A stretch of 54,011 nt of DNA from Clostridia bacterium (GCA_017516765.1 JAFXBE010000028.1:1-54011), one strand, 5' to 3'. Counted from the first letter of the stretch, positions 16,714 through 28,409 are shown. The notes: generated by a model from the letters alone, not told the origin. Numbers and translations: made by a program.

Positions 16714-16733
16714 GCGCACCGGAGGAAACGACT

Positions 16734-17624
16734 ATGATGCTTGGTTCGTACTACTATAAGAGCAAAGCCAAGGAGTACCTGAAGGGCAACTGGCAGAATG
16801 CTATGCTGGTCGCGTTCTTTTCAGGTGTTCTGGGCACGGTGCTGCAGGTTCTGCAGCTGGTGCTTCTGCCCAATCAGCTCGGCTTTGCCACGGCAGAAGC
16901 CTATCTGGAAGCTCTGCTTCAGATTCCTCAGAGCACATGGATCATTCTGCTGGCGGGGTCTTTGGCTACGCTGCTCTTCTCGCCGGTGCTGGGGCTTGGC
17001 AATAACCATTATTTTGTGGAGCTGACCCGGGGCACGGATCTGGGCTTTACGGGGCTCTTCAGCCGGATGAGCCTGTTCGGCAAAGCCCTGTGGCTGTATC
17101 TGCGCATGGCTGTACAGATCCTTCTGTGGTCGCTGCTGCTGGTGATCCCCGGCATCATTGCCGCGATCCGCTACAGCATGGCGCCTTATTATCTGGCTGA
17201 GAACCCGGAGATCACCGCCGGTGAGGCGCTGGAGCGCAGCAAGGCTGCCATGGACGGCCGCAAGATGACCTTCTTCTCGCTGGTGATCAGCTTTATGGGC
17301 TGGACGCTGCTGGCGTTGCTGGTGGAAACCTATCTGGGCGATGTGAATTACGTACTGGGTACGGTGGTGGGGCTTGCCATACAGGTGTGGGTCGCCGCTT
17401 ACCAGAATGCCGCCATTGCCGCCTTCTACCGGGTGGTCAGCGAGAAAAACGGTATGCGCCGCGCTTTTGATGAGATGTTCGGACACTTCGAGGAAATGGG
17501 CATGGATCCCGAAACCCTGGAGCAGATGAAGGAACAGGCCGAGCAGAGCATGCAGCAGCCGGACAGGGAAGCCGGTGAGGGCAACAGCGACCGGCCCTCT
17601 GATGATGATGAAATGCTGGATTGA
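16734..17624 (+). CDS. DUF975 family integral membrane protein
   Basis: A 296-aa polytopic membrane protein of the DUF975 family, function unknown. It has the typical N-terminus [16 protein letters not shown], about five hydrophobic segments (~22-45, 68-90, 120-145, 178-200, 205-235) and the family's central motif [20 protein letters not shown] followed by [12 protein letters not shown]. The C-terminal ~50 residues are acidic and Glu/Gln-rich, ending DDDEMLD, presumably cytoplasmic. GGAGG lies 8 nt before the ATG; a second ATG follows at once. It may be cotranscribed with ftsY (20-nt gap). Confidence 0.87.
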   Translation: MMLGSYYYKSKAKEYLKGNWQNAMLVAFFSGVLGTVLQVLQLVLLPNQLGFATAEAYLEALLQIPQSTWIILLAGSLATLLFSPVLGLGNNHYFVELTRGTDLGFTGLFSRMSLFGKALWLYLRMAVQILLWSLLLVIPGIIAAIRYSMAPYYLAENPEITAGEALERSKAAMDGRKMTFFSLVISFMGWTLLALLVETYLGDVNYVLGTVVGLAIQVWVAAYQNAAIAAFYRVVSEKNGMRRAFDEMFGHFEEMGMDPETLEQMKEQAEQSMQQPDREAGEGNSDRPSDDDEMLD

Positions 17625-17675
17625 GCACCAGAGGAGCAACCCCTGCTCCCATACCGTTAACAAAGGAGAATGCTT

Positions 17676-18413
17676 ATGCCGTCCCTGAAGGGCTACAGCA
17701 GCGATCTGGAATACAGTTACGCCCCCGGCGTGTTCCCATCGCTGGAATTGATGCGGGTCAGACCCGAAAGCGCCACGCGGCTTTTGCTCAGTGAAAGGGC
17801 GCAGGGCGAGGGCGTGGAAAAGCTCCGGCAGATCTGCCGGGAATACGGCGTGCGGGAAGAGATCGCCGACAAGGCGCTTCGCCGCATCAGCGGCAAGGAT
17901 AACTGTTTTGCCGCCGTGGTGTTTGAAAAATGGCAGGCAGAACTGGCGGCAGACAAGCCCCACGTGGTGCTGCACCATCCCATGGACGAGGGCAATCTGG
18001 GCACCATCCAGCGAACCCTGCTGGGCTTGGGGCTGAAGGATATCGCCGTGATCCGTCCTGCTGCGGATGCTTTTGATCCCCATGTGGTGCGCGCAACCAT
18101 GGGGGCGCTGTTCAGCCTGCGGCTCAAGCAGTACGACAGCTTTGAGGCCTATCGGCAGGAATATCCGGGTCATCGGCTGTATCCCTTTATGCTGGACGGC
18201 TCCGTGATGCTGGAGGAAGCGGTGCAGAGCGTTCAAAAACCCTATGCGCTGGTTTTCGGTAACGAAGGCAGCGGTCTGCCGCCCGAGTTTGCGCAGCTGG
18301 GGCAGGCGGTGCGCATTCCACACAGCAACGAGATTGACTCGCTGAATCTGTCCATTGCGGTGGGCATCGGCGCATATGCATTTGTTCACGCACAGGAAAA
18401 ACAGGAGGGCTGA
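17676..18413 (+). CDS. SpoU/TrmH-family RNA methyltransferase
   Basis: An RNA 2'-O-ribose methyltransferase of the SPOUT superfamily, 245 aa. The catalytic knot carries the three family motifs: DEGNLGTIQRTLLGLGL (motif 1, ~105), YALVFGNEGSGLPPE (motif 2, ~190) and IPHSNEIDSLNLSIAVGI (motif 3, ~212). The N-terminal part (~1-95) is a substrate-binding extension. The target (tRNA or 23S rRNA) cannot be told from the sequence. Of two ATGs, 17676 has the better spacing from AAGGAG; 17670 lies too close. The next gene begins within 8 nt of the stop. Confidence 0.9.
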   Translation: MPSLKGYSSDLEYSYAPGVFPSLELMRVRPESATRLLLSERAQGEGVEKLRQICREYGVREEIADKALRRISGKDNCFAAVVFEKWQAELAADKPHVVLHHPMDEGNLGTIQRTLLGLGLKDIAVIRPAADAFDPHVVRATMGALFSLRLKQYDSFEAYRQEYPGHRLYPFMLDGSVMLEEAVQSVQKPYALVFGNEGSGLPPEFAQLGQAVRIPHSNEIDSLNLSIAVGIGAYAFVHAQEKQEG

Positions 18414-18420
18414 TTGATTG

Positions 18421-18981
18421 ATGAAACCGGAATATGAAGCCATCGGCGCGCAGCTGCGCAGCTGTATTGAATATCTTGCCAAGGCAGGCGGTCTGAAGCC
18501 CGGCGCAGTTGTGGTGCTGGGCTGCTCCACCAGCGAGGTGGCGGGCGGTCTCATCGGCAAAAACAGCGTGCCCGAGCTGGGCGATGCCATTGCCGAAGCC
18601 ATGATCGAAACCTGCAAGGCGCTGGGTCTGCGCCCGGTGTTCCAGTGCTGCGAACACCTGAACCGCGCGCTGGTGATGGAGCAGGAAACGCTGGATCATC
18701 TGCGTCTGCGGCAGGTGAATGTAATGCCCGTACCCAAGGCGGGCGGCAGCGCAGGCGCTGCGGCATGGCTGCGCTTCAGTCAGCCCGCCGTGGCAGACTT
18801 TATTCAGGCAGACGCTGCCATCGACATCGGCGATACGCTGGTGGGCATGCACATCCGCCCTGTGGCGGTGCCCCTGCGCATGGACGGCAAGGCCCCCAAG
18901 GTGGGTCAGGCCCACGTGACCATGGCGTACAGCCGCCTGCCCTTTATCGGCGGCAGCCGTGCCCAGTACCCGGATAAGTGA
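18421..18981 (+). CDS. TIGR01440/UPF0340 family protein
   Basis: A conserved Firmicute protein of unknown function (UPF0340, relative of B. subtilis YwlG), 186 aa. Recognisable blocks are VVLGCSTSEVAGGLIGKNSV, FQCCEHLNRALV, VNVMPVPKAGGSAGAAA, DIGDTLVGMHIRPVAVPLR and LPFIGGSRAQY. It is soluble with no signal. AGGAGG lies upstream, at the end of the methyltransferase gene; a TTG three bases earlier (18418) is an equally possible start. It is the last gene of a long plus-strand run and is followed by a strong bidirectional terminator. Confidence 0.9.
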   Translation: MKPEYEAIGAQLRSCIEYLAKAGGLKPGAVVVLGCSTSEVAGGLIGKNSVPELGDAIAEAMIETCKALGLRPVFQCCEHLNRALVMEQETLDHLRLRQVNVMPVPKAGGSAGAAAWLRFSQPAVADFIQADAAIDIGDTLVGMHIRPVAVPLRMDGKAPKVGQAHVTMAYSRLPFIGGSRAQYPDK

Positions 18982-18985
18982 ACAA

Positions 18986-19025
18986 AAACCGCCCGCCGGA
19001 AGCAGCAGCCTCCGGCGGGCGGTTT
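18986..19025. terminator. Bidirectional terminator
   Basis: A perfect 15-bp stem (18986-19000 with 19011-19025) and 10-nt loop, with A-run before and T-rich tail after. It closes the plus-strand run and the convergent secreted-protein gene. Confidence 0.9.
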
Positions 19026-19035
19026 GGTTTTGGCA

Positions 19036-19584
19036 TCAGCCTTCGGGAACCACGGGCGCAAAGGTGAGCAGCAGCTCCTCCAGCGCAGGCAGCAGCGCAT
19101 CGGACAGCTCGCTGCTGTTGGGATGGTTCGCATTGAAGTGGATGGCGCAGCCGTTGACGATGGTCTCCGCGTACAGGAAGCTGCCGTCCTCGTCCGTCAT
19201 GGAATAGACATAGAAGGGGATCTGCCACTCCCCTGCAGTGATGGTCGCCAGATATTGGATGTCCTGGTCTGCAAAGGCGTCCAGCGTGGCAGCCAGATAC
19301 TCGCTGCGGGACTGGGCATCGGCGCTGAACAGGGTGGTTCCCTCAAATTCGGGGATCACCTCCATGGCGGCATCGATAAAAATATCCTCCGTGCTGTTGT
19401 AGAGCATAAACAGCCAGCTGTATTCGTCGGTGTTCTCGTACAGGTAGGCGGTATCGTCGATCCTGTATGCGTTTTCATCGTATTGGACGGTATAGATACC
19501 GGCCGCGTTGTGTTCTGCCGCCAGCGCGGGCAGGCACAGGCAGCACAGCAGCAGGACAAGTGCGGTAAGGATCGTTTTCTTCAC
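19036..19584 (-). CDS. Small secreted protein of unknown function
   Basis: A 182-aa exported protein. The GTG at 19584 is chosen because GAGGAGG lies 8 nt upstream and it opens a clean signal peptide (VKKTILTALVLLLCC, cleavage near ALAA). The signal has CC followed by LCLPALAA, so lipoprotein processing is conceivable but no clear lipobox is present. The mature part is acidic and Tyr/Asp-rich (DENAYRIDDTAYLYENTDEY), with a likely alpha/beta fold (FADQDIQYLATITAG, AIHFNANHPNSSELSDALL). No family was recognised. Promoter-like TTGGTG-18-TATAAT is at 19622-19651. Confidence 0.8.
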   Translation of the reverse strand: MKKTILTALVLLLCCLCLPALAAEHNAAGIYTVQYDENAYRIDDTAYLYENTDEYSWLFMLYNSTEDIFIDAAMEVIPEFEGTTLFSADAQSRSEYLAATLDAFADQDIQYLATITAGEWQIPFYVYSMTDEDGSFLYAETIVNGCAIHFNANHPNSSELSDALLPALEELLLTFAPVVPEG

Positions 19585-19621
19585 GGTACATACCTCCTCG
19601 GGTGGCATTCTCTGTAACGGT

Positions 19622-19651
19622 ATTATAGCACAGCCGCCGCCCCGGCACCAA
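19622..19651 (-). promoter_or_regulatory. Promoter of the secreted-protein gene
   Basis: On the minus strand, TTGGTG (19646-19651) and a perfect TATAAT (19622-19627) are 18 bp apart, directly upstream of the leader with GAGGAGG. Confidence 0.55.
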
Positions 19652-19678
19652 TGGATAAAGTGTAAACGATTCAAACAC

Positions 19679-19707
19679 TTGCATAGTGAGCTGCATACAG
19701 GTATACT
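19679..19707 (+). promoter_or_regulatory. Promoter of the decarboxylase-tmk-mnmA operon
   Basis: TTGCAT (19679-19684) and TATACT (19702-19707) are 17 bp apart, 46 nt before the start codon. Confidence 0.7.
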
Positions 19708-19753
19708 AAATAGGTCTGTGCTTCTTTGAGCCCGGACGGAAAGGGGATTCCCG

Positions 19754-21115
19754 ATGAGACCCATGATGGAGATGCTGGAGAAGGCTTCCCGCCGCCTGTC
19801 GCTGCATATGCCCGGCGCACAGGGACAGGCTCCCTTCGGCAGCGTTGATCCTTATTTGCTGGATACCACCGAGCTGGGGGTCACCGACGATCTGTACGCC
19901 CCGGGCAACGGCATTGCCAAAGCCCAGGAGCTGATCGCCCGCAGCGCAGGTGCACAGAGTACCCTGATGCTCTCCGGCGGCAGCACCGCCGGTATGCATG
20001 CCATGCTGCTCTATGCCGCCGCCCGGGGCGATAAGGTGATCCTGCCCCGCAATGTGCACATCAGTGCGCTGCATCTGTGTGCGGTGGCAGGTATCCAACC
20101 GGTTTTCGTGCCGGTGGACCATACCACCTCCGGCAGACCCTACAGTACGGCTGAAAATTATTACAGCGTTATGGAGCAGCACCCGGATGCCAGAGCGGTG
20201 CTGGTGCTCAACCCCGATTATTACGGCACTCTGGGTCCGGTACGCCGGGTGGCGGAGCGGGCGCATGCCATGGGCATGCTGGTGCTCTGCGACGAAGCCC
20301 ACGGTGCGGTGTTTAACTGGTACCGCCGGGAATACGGCGCACTTTCTCAGGGAGCGGATCTGGTGGTACAGTCCGCCCACAAGACCCTGCCCGCCCTTAC
20401 CGCAAGCGCATGGCTGCATGCTTCTGCCAAAGTGGATGCGGGGCTTCTGCGGAAACGGCTGCGCATGGTGCAGACCAGCAGCCCCTCTTTTGTGATCATG
20501 CTTTCGCTGGATGACGCCCGGGAATGGATGGATCTGAACGGCGCACAGGCGGGAGCGGAGCTGGAGACCGCGTTGGCAGCGTTCCGGAAAGAGGCTGCCG
20601 CCCTCGGTTATGCCGACGGGCAGCAGGCATTGCCCCAAAGCGTTGCCGCCGACCCGCTGCGGCTGGTACTGGATGCGCCCCAGGGCGGCTTCCGGCTGGC
20701 AGAACAGCTGGAGGAAGCGGGTATCGATATCGAACTGTGCGACTGTGCGGGCATCGGCTGCATCCTTTCCCTTGCCGACGGCCCCCGCAGGCTGGACAGG
20801 TTGCTGGAAGCCCTGCGCACCATCCCGGCGGTAAGCGGAAGCCGGGAAGAACTGCCCAAGCCGCCGCCCATCCCGCCCCGGAAAATGCCGCTGCACGAAG
20901 CGGCGTTTGCCCCCGCAGAACCGGTTGCCATCCGGGATGCGGCCGGGCGCATCAGCGCGGGGCAGGTGGGGCTGTATCCCCCCGGGGTCGCCGCACTGGC
21001 GGCGGGGGAGGAGATCACCCCCGGGATCGTGGCGTGGCTGTCGGCTATGCCGCCCCAACGGCTGTTCGGTCTGGATGAAGACGGAAGACTTACCTGTGTA
21101 AGAGAAGGAGTATGA
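19754..21115 (+). CDS. PLP-dependent Orn/Lys/Arg decarboxylase-like protein
   Basis: A fold-type I PLP enzyme of the Orn/Lys/Arg decarboxylase group, 453 aa, a short form like YaaO-type proteins. N-terminal features are HMPGAQGQAPFG, LGVTDDLYAPGNGIAKAQEL and LSGGSTAGMHAMLL. The cofactor region shows NPDYYGTLG, LCDEAHGAV (Asp binding the pyridine N) and the Schiff-base Lys in QSAHKTLPALT (~214). The C-terminal domain (~370-453) is reduced relative to full decarboxylases, ending AGEEITPGIVAWL. The substrate amino acid is not known. A yaaO-tmk arrangement is common in Firmicutes, and here it sits 3 bp before the HAD-Tmk fusion; the Shine-Dalgarno of that gene lies inside its end. Confidence 0.9.
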   Translation: MRPMMEMLEKASRRLSLHMPGAQGQAPFGSVDPYLLDTTELGVTDDLYAPGNGIAKAQELIARSAGAQSTLMLSGGSTAGMHAMLLYAAARGDKVILPRNVHISALHLCAVAGIQPVFVPVDHTTSGRPYSTAENYYSVMEQHPDARAVLVLNPDYYGTLGPVRRVAERAHAMGMLVLCDEAHGAVFNWYRREYGALSQGADLVVQSAHKTLPALTASAWLHASAKVDAGLLRKRLRMVQTSSPSFVIMLSLDDAREWMDLNGAQAGAELETALAAFRKEAAALGYADGQQALPQSVAADPLRLVLDAPQGGFRLAEQLEEAGIDIELCDCAGIGCILSLADGPRRLDRLLEALRTIPAVSGSREELPKPPPIPPRKMPLHEAAFAPAEPVAIRDAAGRISAGQVGLYPPGVAALAAGEEITPGIVAWLSAMPPQRLFGLDEDGRLTCVREGV

Positions 21116-21118
21116 CCC

Positions 21119-23505
<2,387 letters not shown>

Positions 23506-23566
23506 TTGTACTTTTTCTGTACAGCGTGCCTTATCTGCCTGCTTTTGAGCTGAATATGCATACTAT

Positions 23567-23608
23567 CGTCAAAATTGGGATACTTTTATCCCAATTTTGA
23601 CGATTTTT
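23567..23608 (+). terminator. Strong intrinsic terminator after mnmA
   Basis: A perfect 16-bp stem (23567-23582 with 23587-23602), CTTT loop, followed by ATTTTTTC. Confidence 0.93.
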
Positions 23609-23611
23609 TCG

Positions 23612-23641
23612 TTGACGGATCAACATGTGGTTTGGTAATAT
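23612..23641 (+). promoter_or_regulatory. Promoter of the ROK gene
   Basis: TTGACG (23612-23617) and TAATAT (23636-23641), 18 bp apart. Downstream, at about 23672-23685, lies the palindrome AAGTT-gcat-AACTT, a candidate self-regulatory site for the ROK protein. Confidence 0.6.
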
Positions 23642-23708
23642 TGTTATGTAAGTATAGTTCGTAACAAAGTTGCATAACTTTTCAAACAGAAGCAAAGAGG
23701 ACTGCACT

Positions 23709-24968
23709 ATGGCAAGAGAACACAACTTTCATCAGGACGAGAGGGCTCCCGCCCTTCCTGTGGACCTGAAGCATGAAAACCGGAAAAAGGTGCTTACAGC
23801 CTTTCACAGAGGCGAAGAATGCACCGTTGCGGACATCTCCAACCAAACGGGCATCAGCCGTCTTACGGTAATGCGCGCCATCCAGCACTTCATCTCCAAG
23901 GGCGTACTGCGCTCTGTGGGACTGGGTGAAAGCAGCAACATGGGCGGCAAGAAGCCGGAACGCTTCGCCTTTGCCGACAAGCGGCTCACCCTGTGTATCG
24001 CGCTCTGGCCCCGCTCCACCCGCCTCAGCCTGCGCACCATTACCGGCATGCCGGTGGGGGAAACCGATTTCCCCAGCGATCTGCACCGTTCGCTGGATGC
24101 TGTGTTCGACGATCTGGCAGTCCATATCGATGCTTTTTTGCAGGAAAACAAGATTTCCCGCAGCCGCCTCTACGGCGTTATGCTCTCCACCGCCGGTACG
24201 GTGGATGCAGAGACGGGTACCCTGCGCTACAGTGTCCATTCCCCCGAATGGGGCGACTGCATCCCCCTCAGGTCGTATCTGGAAAAGATCATGGGGCCAT
24301 TGCCCGCTCTGCTGGTGGAAAACGCCGGCAAGACTGCCGGGCGCGCTGCGCTGCTTCGGCAGGAAGAAACGCAGACCGGGCGTGCGCTTACCGTGTTTAC
24401 GGCATGGGGCGTGTCTGCCTGTATGGTGGAAGACGGCGCTATCCTGAACGGTCCTTTGTCCCTGGTGGGCGAGATCGGGCATATGTCCATCGACCCGACG
24501 GATCCCGAGCTTTGTCCCTGCGGACGGCACGGCTGTCTGGAACGGCTGGTCAGCCCGGAACGGCTTCTGCGGCTTCTTGCGGAGAAGCCCGCCCCGGCAG
24601 GAAGCCCGCTGGCGGTTATGGGCAATGCTTTTTCCTACGAGCTGCTGTTTACGGCAGCGCAGGCAGGGGATGCCCGCGCTATGGAGCTGACCGATCATCT
24701 GGCCCGTTGCTATGCCGATGCGCTGCATAATGTTGCTGTGGTGTACAATCCCGACCATGTGGTATTCCAGGGCTCTGTGGGGCATGCCTGCGGCTATTTC
24801 GATGCCCGCCTCCGGGAAGCCATGAGCGGCTTCTGTTACTACCCGGAGGGCAGGGCCTTCGGCATCACCTACGACCCCACCGATCTGCTCACCCTCAACG
24901 CCGACGGCGGTTGGTATATGCTCAACGAGCACTATTTCAGCGACCCCCGGCTCTATCAGGAGGACTGA
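23709..24968 (+). CDS. ROK-family transcriptional regulator or sugar kinase-like protein
   Basis: A 419-aa ROK protein with an N-terminal winged helix-turn-helix (~20-85; HENRKKVLTAF, CTVADISNQTGISRLTVMRA), the layout of NagC/XylR-type repressors. The ROK domain follows, with GVMLSTAGTVD, GEIGHMSIDP and the zinc motif CPCGRHGCLE (~269-278). The ATP-binding DGxGT element of true kinases is not evident; the region reads TAWGVSACMVEDGAILNG, so a repressor role is more likely than kinase activity. The ATG at 23709 has AAAGAGG upstream; an in-frame TTG at 23670 is rejected. It lies just upstream of the liv operon but has its own promoter and terminator, so control of liv is only a guess; ROK regulators usually sense sugars. 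Confidence 0.9.
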   Translation: MAREHNFHQDERAPALPVDLKHENRKKVLTAFHRGEECTVADISNQTGISRLTVMRAIQHFISKGVLRSVGLGESSNMGGKKPERFAFADKRLTLCIALWPRSTRLSLRTITGMPVGETDFPSDLHRSLDAVFDDLAVHIDAFLQENKISRSRLYGVMLSTAGTVDAETGTLRYSVHSPEWGDCIPLRSYLEKIMGPLPALLVENAGKTAGRAALLRQEETQTGRALTVFTAWGVSACMVEDGAILNGPLSLVGEIGHMSIDPTDPELCPCGRHGCLERLVSPERLLRLLAEKPAPAGSPLAVMGNAFSYELLFTAAQAGDARAMELTDHLARCYADALHNVAVVYNPDHVVFQGSVGHACGYFDARLREAMSGFCYYPEGRAFGITYDPTDLLTLNADGGWYMLNEHYFSDPRLYQED

Positions 24969-24988
24969 TTCCCTGTTCTTATCCCCTC

Positions 24989-25025
24989 AAAACCGCTCAG
25001 CAGCAACCGCTGCCGGGCGGTTTTT
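24989..25025 (+). terminator. Terminator after the ROK gene
   Basis: A 16-bp stem with one A-C mismatch (24989-25004 with 25009-25024), AACC loop and T5 tail. Confidence 0.8.
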
Positions 25026-25106
25026 CACTGTTTTCCGTGCTTTTTGCCCGCACCGGCTCAGGTAGGAACAATTTTTTACAAAACAAAGAAGAAACAGAGA
25101 TATTTC

Positions 25107-25135
25107 TTGACATACAAACCTTTCGGGCGTATGAT
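25107..25135 (+). promoter_or_regulatory. liv operon promoter
   Basis: A perfect -35 TTGACA (25107-25112), 17-bp spacer and -10 TATGAT (25130-25135). The rather AT-rich upstream stretch (AAACAAAGAAGAAAC) could act as an UP element. Confidence 0.85.
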
Positions 25136-25188
25136 TTCACCACAGCGGATACGTTTTCGCTGATTTTGGTTCAAGGAGGAGAACTTCC

Positions 25189-26322
25189 ATGAAGAAAATG
25201 ACCAAGTTTGTTGCTATCGTGCTGGCCATGATGCTGGTACTTTCCATGGGCAGCGTTGCCGCTGCTGAGGGCGCTCTGAAGATCGGCTTCATCGGCCCCC
25301 TGACCGGCGCTGCTGCTGTTTACGGCACCTCTGCTATGCAGGGTGGTCAGATTGCTGTTGACGAGATCAACGCTCTGGGAGGTCTGCAGATCGAGTTCCT
25401 GACCCAGGACGACGAGCATGCTCCCGACAAGTCCGTGAACGCTTATGACTACCTGATGCAGCAGGGCGTTCAGGTGATCGTCGGCTGCGTTACCTCCAGC
25501 CCCTGCGTTGCCGTTGCTGACTACGCTTTCGAAGAGCGCGTATTCATGCTCACCCCCTCCGCTTCTTCCACCGCCGTGACCGAAGGCCGCGACAACGTGT
25601 ACCAGGTCTGCTTCTCCGACCCCGCACAGGGCAGCGCTTCCGCTCAGTACATCGGCATGAACGGTCTGGCCACCAAGGTCGCCGTTATCTACAACAACGC
25701 CGATGCTTACTCCACCGGCATCTACCAGACCTTCATGGCTGAAGCTGCCAACCAGCCCTTCGAAGTGGTTTCCGAAAGCACCTTCACCGATGACACCACC
25801 GACTTCTCCGTGCAGGTAAAGGCTGCTCAGGATGCCGGTGCCGAGCTCATCTTCCTGCCCATCTACTACACCCCCGCTTCCATGATCCTCAAGCAGGCCG
25901 ACAGCATGGAGTACGACTGCCAGTTCTTCGGCGTTGACGGCATGGACGGCATCCTCACCATGGAAGGCTTCGACACCTCCCTGGCCGAGGGCGTTATGCT
26001 GCTGACTCCCTTCTCTGCCGACTCTACCGAAGAGCGCAGCGCCAAGTTTGTCAGCGAGTACAAGACCAAGTACGGCGAGACTCCCACCCAGTTCTCCGCC
26101 GATACCTACGACTGCATCTACATCCTCTACGATGCCATGCAGAAGGCCGGTCTTACCGCCGAGAGCAGCTACGAAGAGGTTTGCGAGGCTCTGATCGCCT
26201 TCATGCCCACCTACAGCCACGACGGCATCACCGGCAGCCCCATGACCTGGAACGAAAAGGGCGAAGTCTCCAAGACCCCCATGGCTGTGGTCATCGAGAA
26301 CGGCGTGTACGTCGGCAAGTAA
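25189..26322 (+). CDS. livJ: Branched-chain amino acid ABC transporter substrate-binding protein
   Basis: The extracellular binding protein of the LivJHMGF importer, 377 aa, periplasmic-binding fold type I (Leu/Ile/Val-binding family). It opens with a signal peptide (MKKMTKFVAIVLAMMLVLSM) cleaved near VAAAEG. The mature protein starts IGFIGPLTGAAAVYG and includes GGQIAVDEINALGG, CVTSSPCVAVADYA and AYDCIYILYDAM. Odd: no lipobox Cys is visible, although Gram-positive binding proteins are normally lipid-anchored; anchoring is unexplained. AAGGAGG precedes the ATG. Codon use is strongly biased (GCT, GTT, CTG), as in highly expressed genes. An intercistronic hairpin separates it from the permease genes. 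Confidence 0.93.
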   Translation: MKKMTKFVAIVLAMMLVLSMGSVAAAEGALKIGFIGPLTGAAAVYGTSAMQGGQIAVDEINALGGLQIEFLTQDDEHAPDKSVNAYDYLMQQGVQVIVGCVTSSPCVAVADYAFEERVFMLTPSASSTAVTEGRDNVYQVCFSDPAQGSASAQYIGMNGLATKVAVIYNNADAYSTGIYQTFMAEAANQPFEVVSESTFTDDTTDFSVQVKAAQDAGAELIFLPIYYTPASMILKQADSMEYDCQFFGVDGMDGILTMEGFDTSLAEGVMLLTPFSADSTEERSAKFVSEYKTKYGETPTQFSADTYDCIYILYDAMQKAGLTAESSYEEVCEALIAFMPTYSHDGITGSPMTWNEKGEVSKTPMAVVIENGVYVGK

Positions 26323-26347
26323 TTATTGGTTGCAAAGCAGCCATTCG

Positions 26348-26379
26348 GGGAGAGTGCCCGGTCAAAACGGCACTCTCCC
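26348..26379 (+). terminator. Intercistronic hairpin between livJ and livH
   Basis: An 11-bp perfect stem GGGAGAGTGCC / GGCACTCTCCC with a 10-nt loop, followed by ATTTTCCGTATTTT. Probably a leaky terminator or a 3' stabiliser that gives more binding protein than permease. Confidence 0.7.
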
Positions 26380-26456
26380 ATTTTCCGTATTTTGCTTTAC
26401 CTGTTTATCCGCAATGTTTTCCGAATTCGACTAACTGAGAATTGGGGTTGATCCGC

Positions 26457-27338
26457 GTGTCCTTCCTCTCCAACCTGATCAACGGCATCAGTCTTGGAAG
26501 CGTGTACGCCATCATTGCGCTTGGCTATACCATGGTTTACGGCATTGCCAAGATGCTCAACTTCGCCCATGGCGACGTGATCATGATCGGCGCATACATC
26601 TCTTTCTGCGTAACCCAGTATCTGGGTCTGCCGGCCTGGGTATCCATTCTGGCTTCCATGCTGGTGTGCACCCTGCTGGGTATGACCATCGAACGGCTGG
26701 CCTACAAGCCCCTGCGCAGCGCCCCCTCTCTGGCGGTGCTCATCACCGCTATCGGTATGAGTTATTTTCTGCAGAATGTGGCGCAGCTCATCTGGGGCGC
26801 CAACCCCAAGAGCTTCAACTCTGTGGTGGCTATGGAGCCCCTGCGCCTGTTCGGCGGTCAGCTCATCATCACGGACGAGGCGATCGTTACCGTGCTCACC
26901 TGTGTCGTGATCATGATCTGTCTGACCCTCTTTACCGAAAAGACCAAGATGGGCAAGGCTATGCGCGCTGTCAGCGAGGATAAGGGCGCAGCGCAGCTGA
27001 TGGGCATCAACGTGAACATGACCATCTCCGTCACCTTTGCCATCGGCTCTGCGCTGGCGGCCATCGCCGGTGTGCTGCTGTGCTCCACCTACCCCGCGCT
27101 GATGCCCACCACCGGCTCCATGCCCGGCATCAAGGCCTTTACCGCTGCTGTATTCGGCGGTATCGGCTCCATTCCCGGCGCCATGCTGGGCGGCATCCTG
27201 CTGGGTGTGATCGAGATCTTCGGCAAGTCCTATATCTCCACCGAGCTGGGCGACGCTATTGTGTTCGCCATCCTCATCATCCTTCTGCTGGTGAAGCCTA
27301 CCGGCCTCCTTGGCAAGAAGGTAAACGAAAAGGTGTAA
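26457..27338 (+). CDS. livH: Branched-chain amino acid ABC transporter permease LivH
   Basis: One of the two membrane permeases of the Liv importer, about 293 aa. It has the family N-terminus INGISLGSVYAIIALGYTMV, GIAKMLNFAHGDVIMIGAY, and the coupling-loop motif MGKAMRAVSEDKGAAQLMGI, with about eight hydrophobic helices. The start is uncertain: the GTG at 26457 (reading SFLSNLINGISLG) best matches family N-termini; TTG codons at 26442 and 26448 are in the same frame, and the Shine-Dalgarno is weak (GGGG). livM follows 14 nt after the stop. Confidence 0.92.
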   Translation: MSFLSNLINGISLGSVYAIIALGYTMVYGIAKMLNFAHGDVIMIGAYISFCVTQYLGLPAWVSILASMLVCTLLGMTIERLAYKPLRSAPSLAVLITAIGMSYFLQNVAQLIWGANPKSFNSVVAMEPLRLFGGQLIITDEAIVTVLTCVVIMICLTLFTEKTKMGKAMRAVSEDKGAAQLMGINVNMTISVTFAIGSALAAIAGVLLCSTYPALMPTTGSMPGIKAFTAAVFGGIGSIPGAMLGGILLGVIEIFGKSYISTELGDAIVFAILIILLLVKPTGLLGKKVNEKV

Positions 27339-27352
27339 GGAGGTGGCATGAA

Positions 27353-28409
27353 ATGAAAAAGAAGCTCAACAGAACCTTTATCAACAATGCCATCACCTAC
27401 GCCATGGTGATCATCGCCTTTGTGGTGCTGTATTCCATGCAGCAGGCGGGCATGCTGTCCCGTACCATCAAGGGCCAGCTGATCCCGGTCTGCGTATGGA
27501 TCGTGATGGCGGTTTCCCTGAACCTGACGGTGGGTATCTCCGGCGAGCTGAGCCTTGGTCATGCGGGCTTTATGTGCGTGGGCGCTTTCGTGGGCGCAGT
27601 GTTTTCCGGTGTGTTCAAGGCCACCATGCCCAACGAGACCCTGCGGCTGATCCTTTCCATGCTGGTGGGCGGCATTGCCGCCGGGATCACCGGCGTGATC
27701 GTGGGCGTTCCCGTGCTCCGTCTCCGGGGCGACTATCTGGCCATCGTTACGCTGGCCTTTGGCGAGATCATCCGCAATGTGCTCAACTGTCTGTATATCT
27801 CCATGGACGGCGGTGCGCTGTTCTTCGGTTTCAGCAATCCCAGCCTGCCCGGCAAGCTGATCGTCAACGGCCCTCAGGGCGTGCAGGGCATCTCCCGTAT
27901 CTCCACCTTCCCCATGGGCTTTGCGCTGATCATTGTTACACTGATCGTGGTGCTGAACATGACCAACAGCCGTGCGGGCCGTGCCATTATGGCGCTGCGG
28001 GATAACCGCATCGCTGCCGAGTCTGTGGGCATCAGCGCCACCAAGTACAAGCTGATGGCCTTCGTTACCTCCGCTGCGCTGGCGGGTATGGCGGGTGCGC
28101 TTTATGCCATGAACTATTCCACCGTTACCGGTGCCAAGTTCAAGTTCGACACCTCCATCCTTGTGCTGGTGTTCGTGGTGCTGGGCGGCATCGGCAGCAT
28201 CCGCGGCTCCATCATTGCCGCAACGGTGCTCACCATCCTGCCCGAGCTGCTGCGCGAGTTCAGCGATTACCGTATGCTCATCTACGCTGTGGTGCTCATC
28301 GTGGTCATGCTGGCCACCAACAGCCCCGCCTTCAAGCAGTTCCTCAGCGTGGTAAAGGATAAGATCGTGGGCCTGTTTGCCAAGAAAAACAGAGAGGGGG
28401 ATGCGGCAA

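Noticed and set aside
12181..16719. A 1512-codon open frame on the minus strand opposite smc and ftsY
   Set aside because: It is a shadow of GC-biased codons in the smc/ftsY genes; no ribosome site, no recognisable domain, low-complexity Leu/Gln/His composition.
27080..27352. A longer livM starting inside livH
   Set aside because: The extension overlaps livH in another frame; the ATG at 27353 has a proper AAGGAGG and matches family N-termini.
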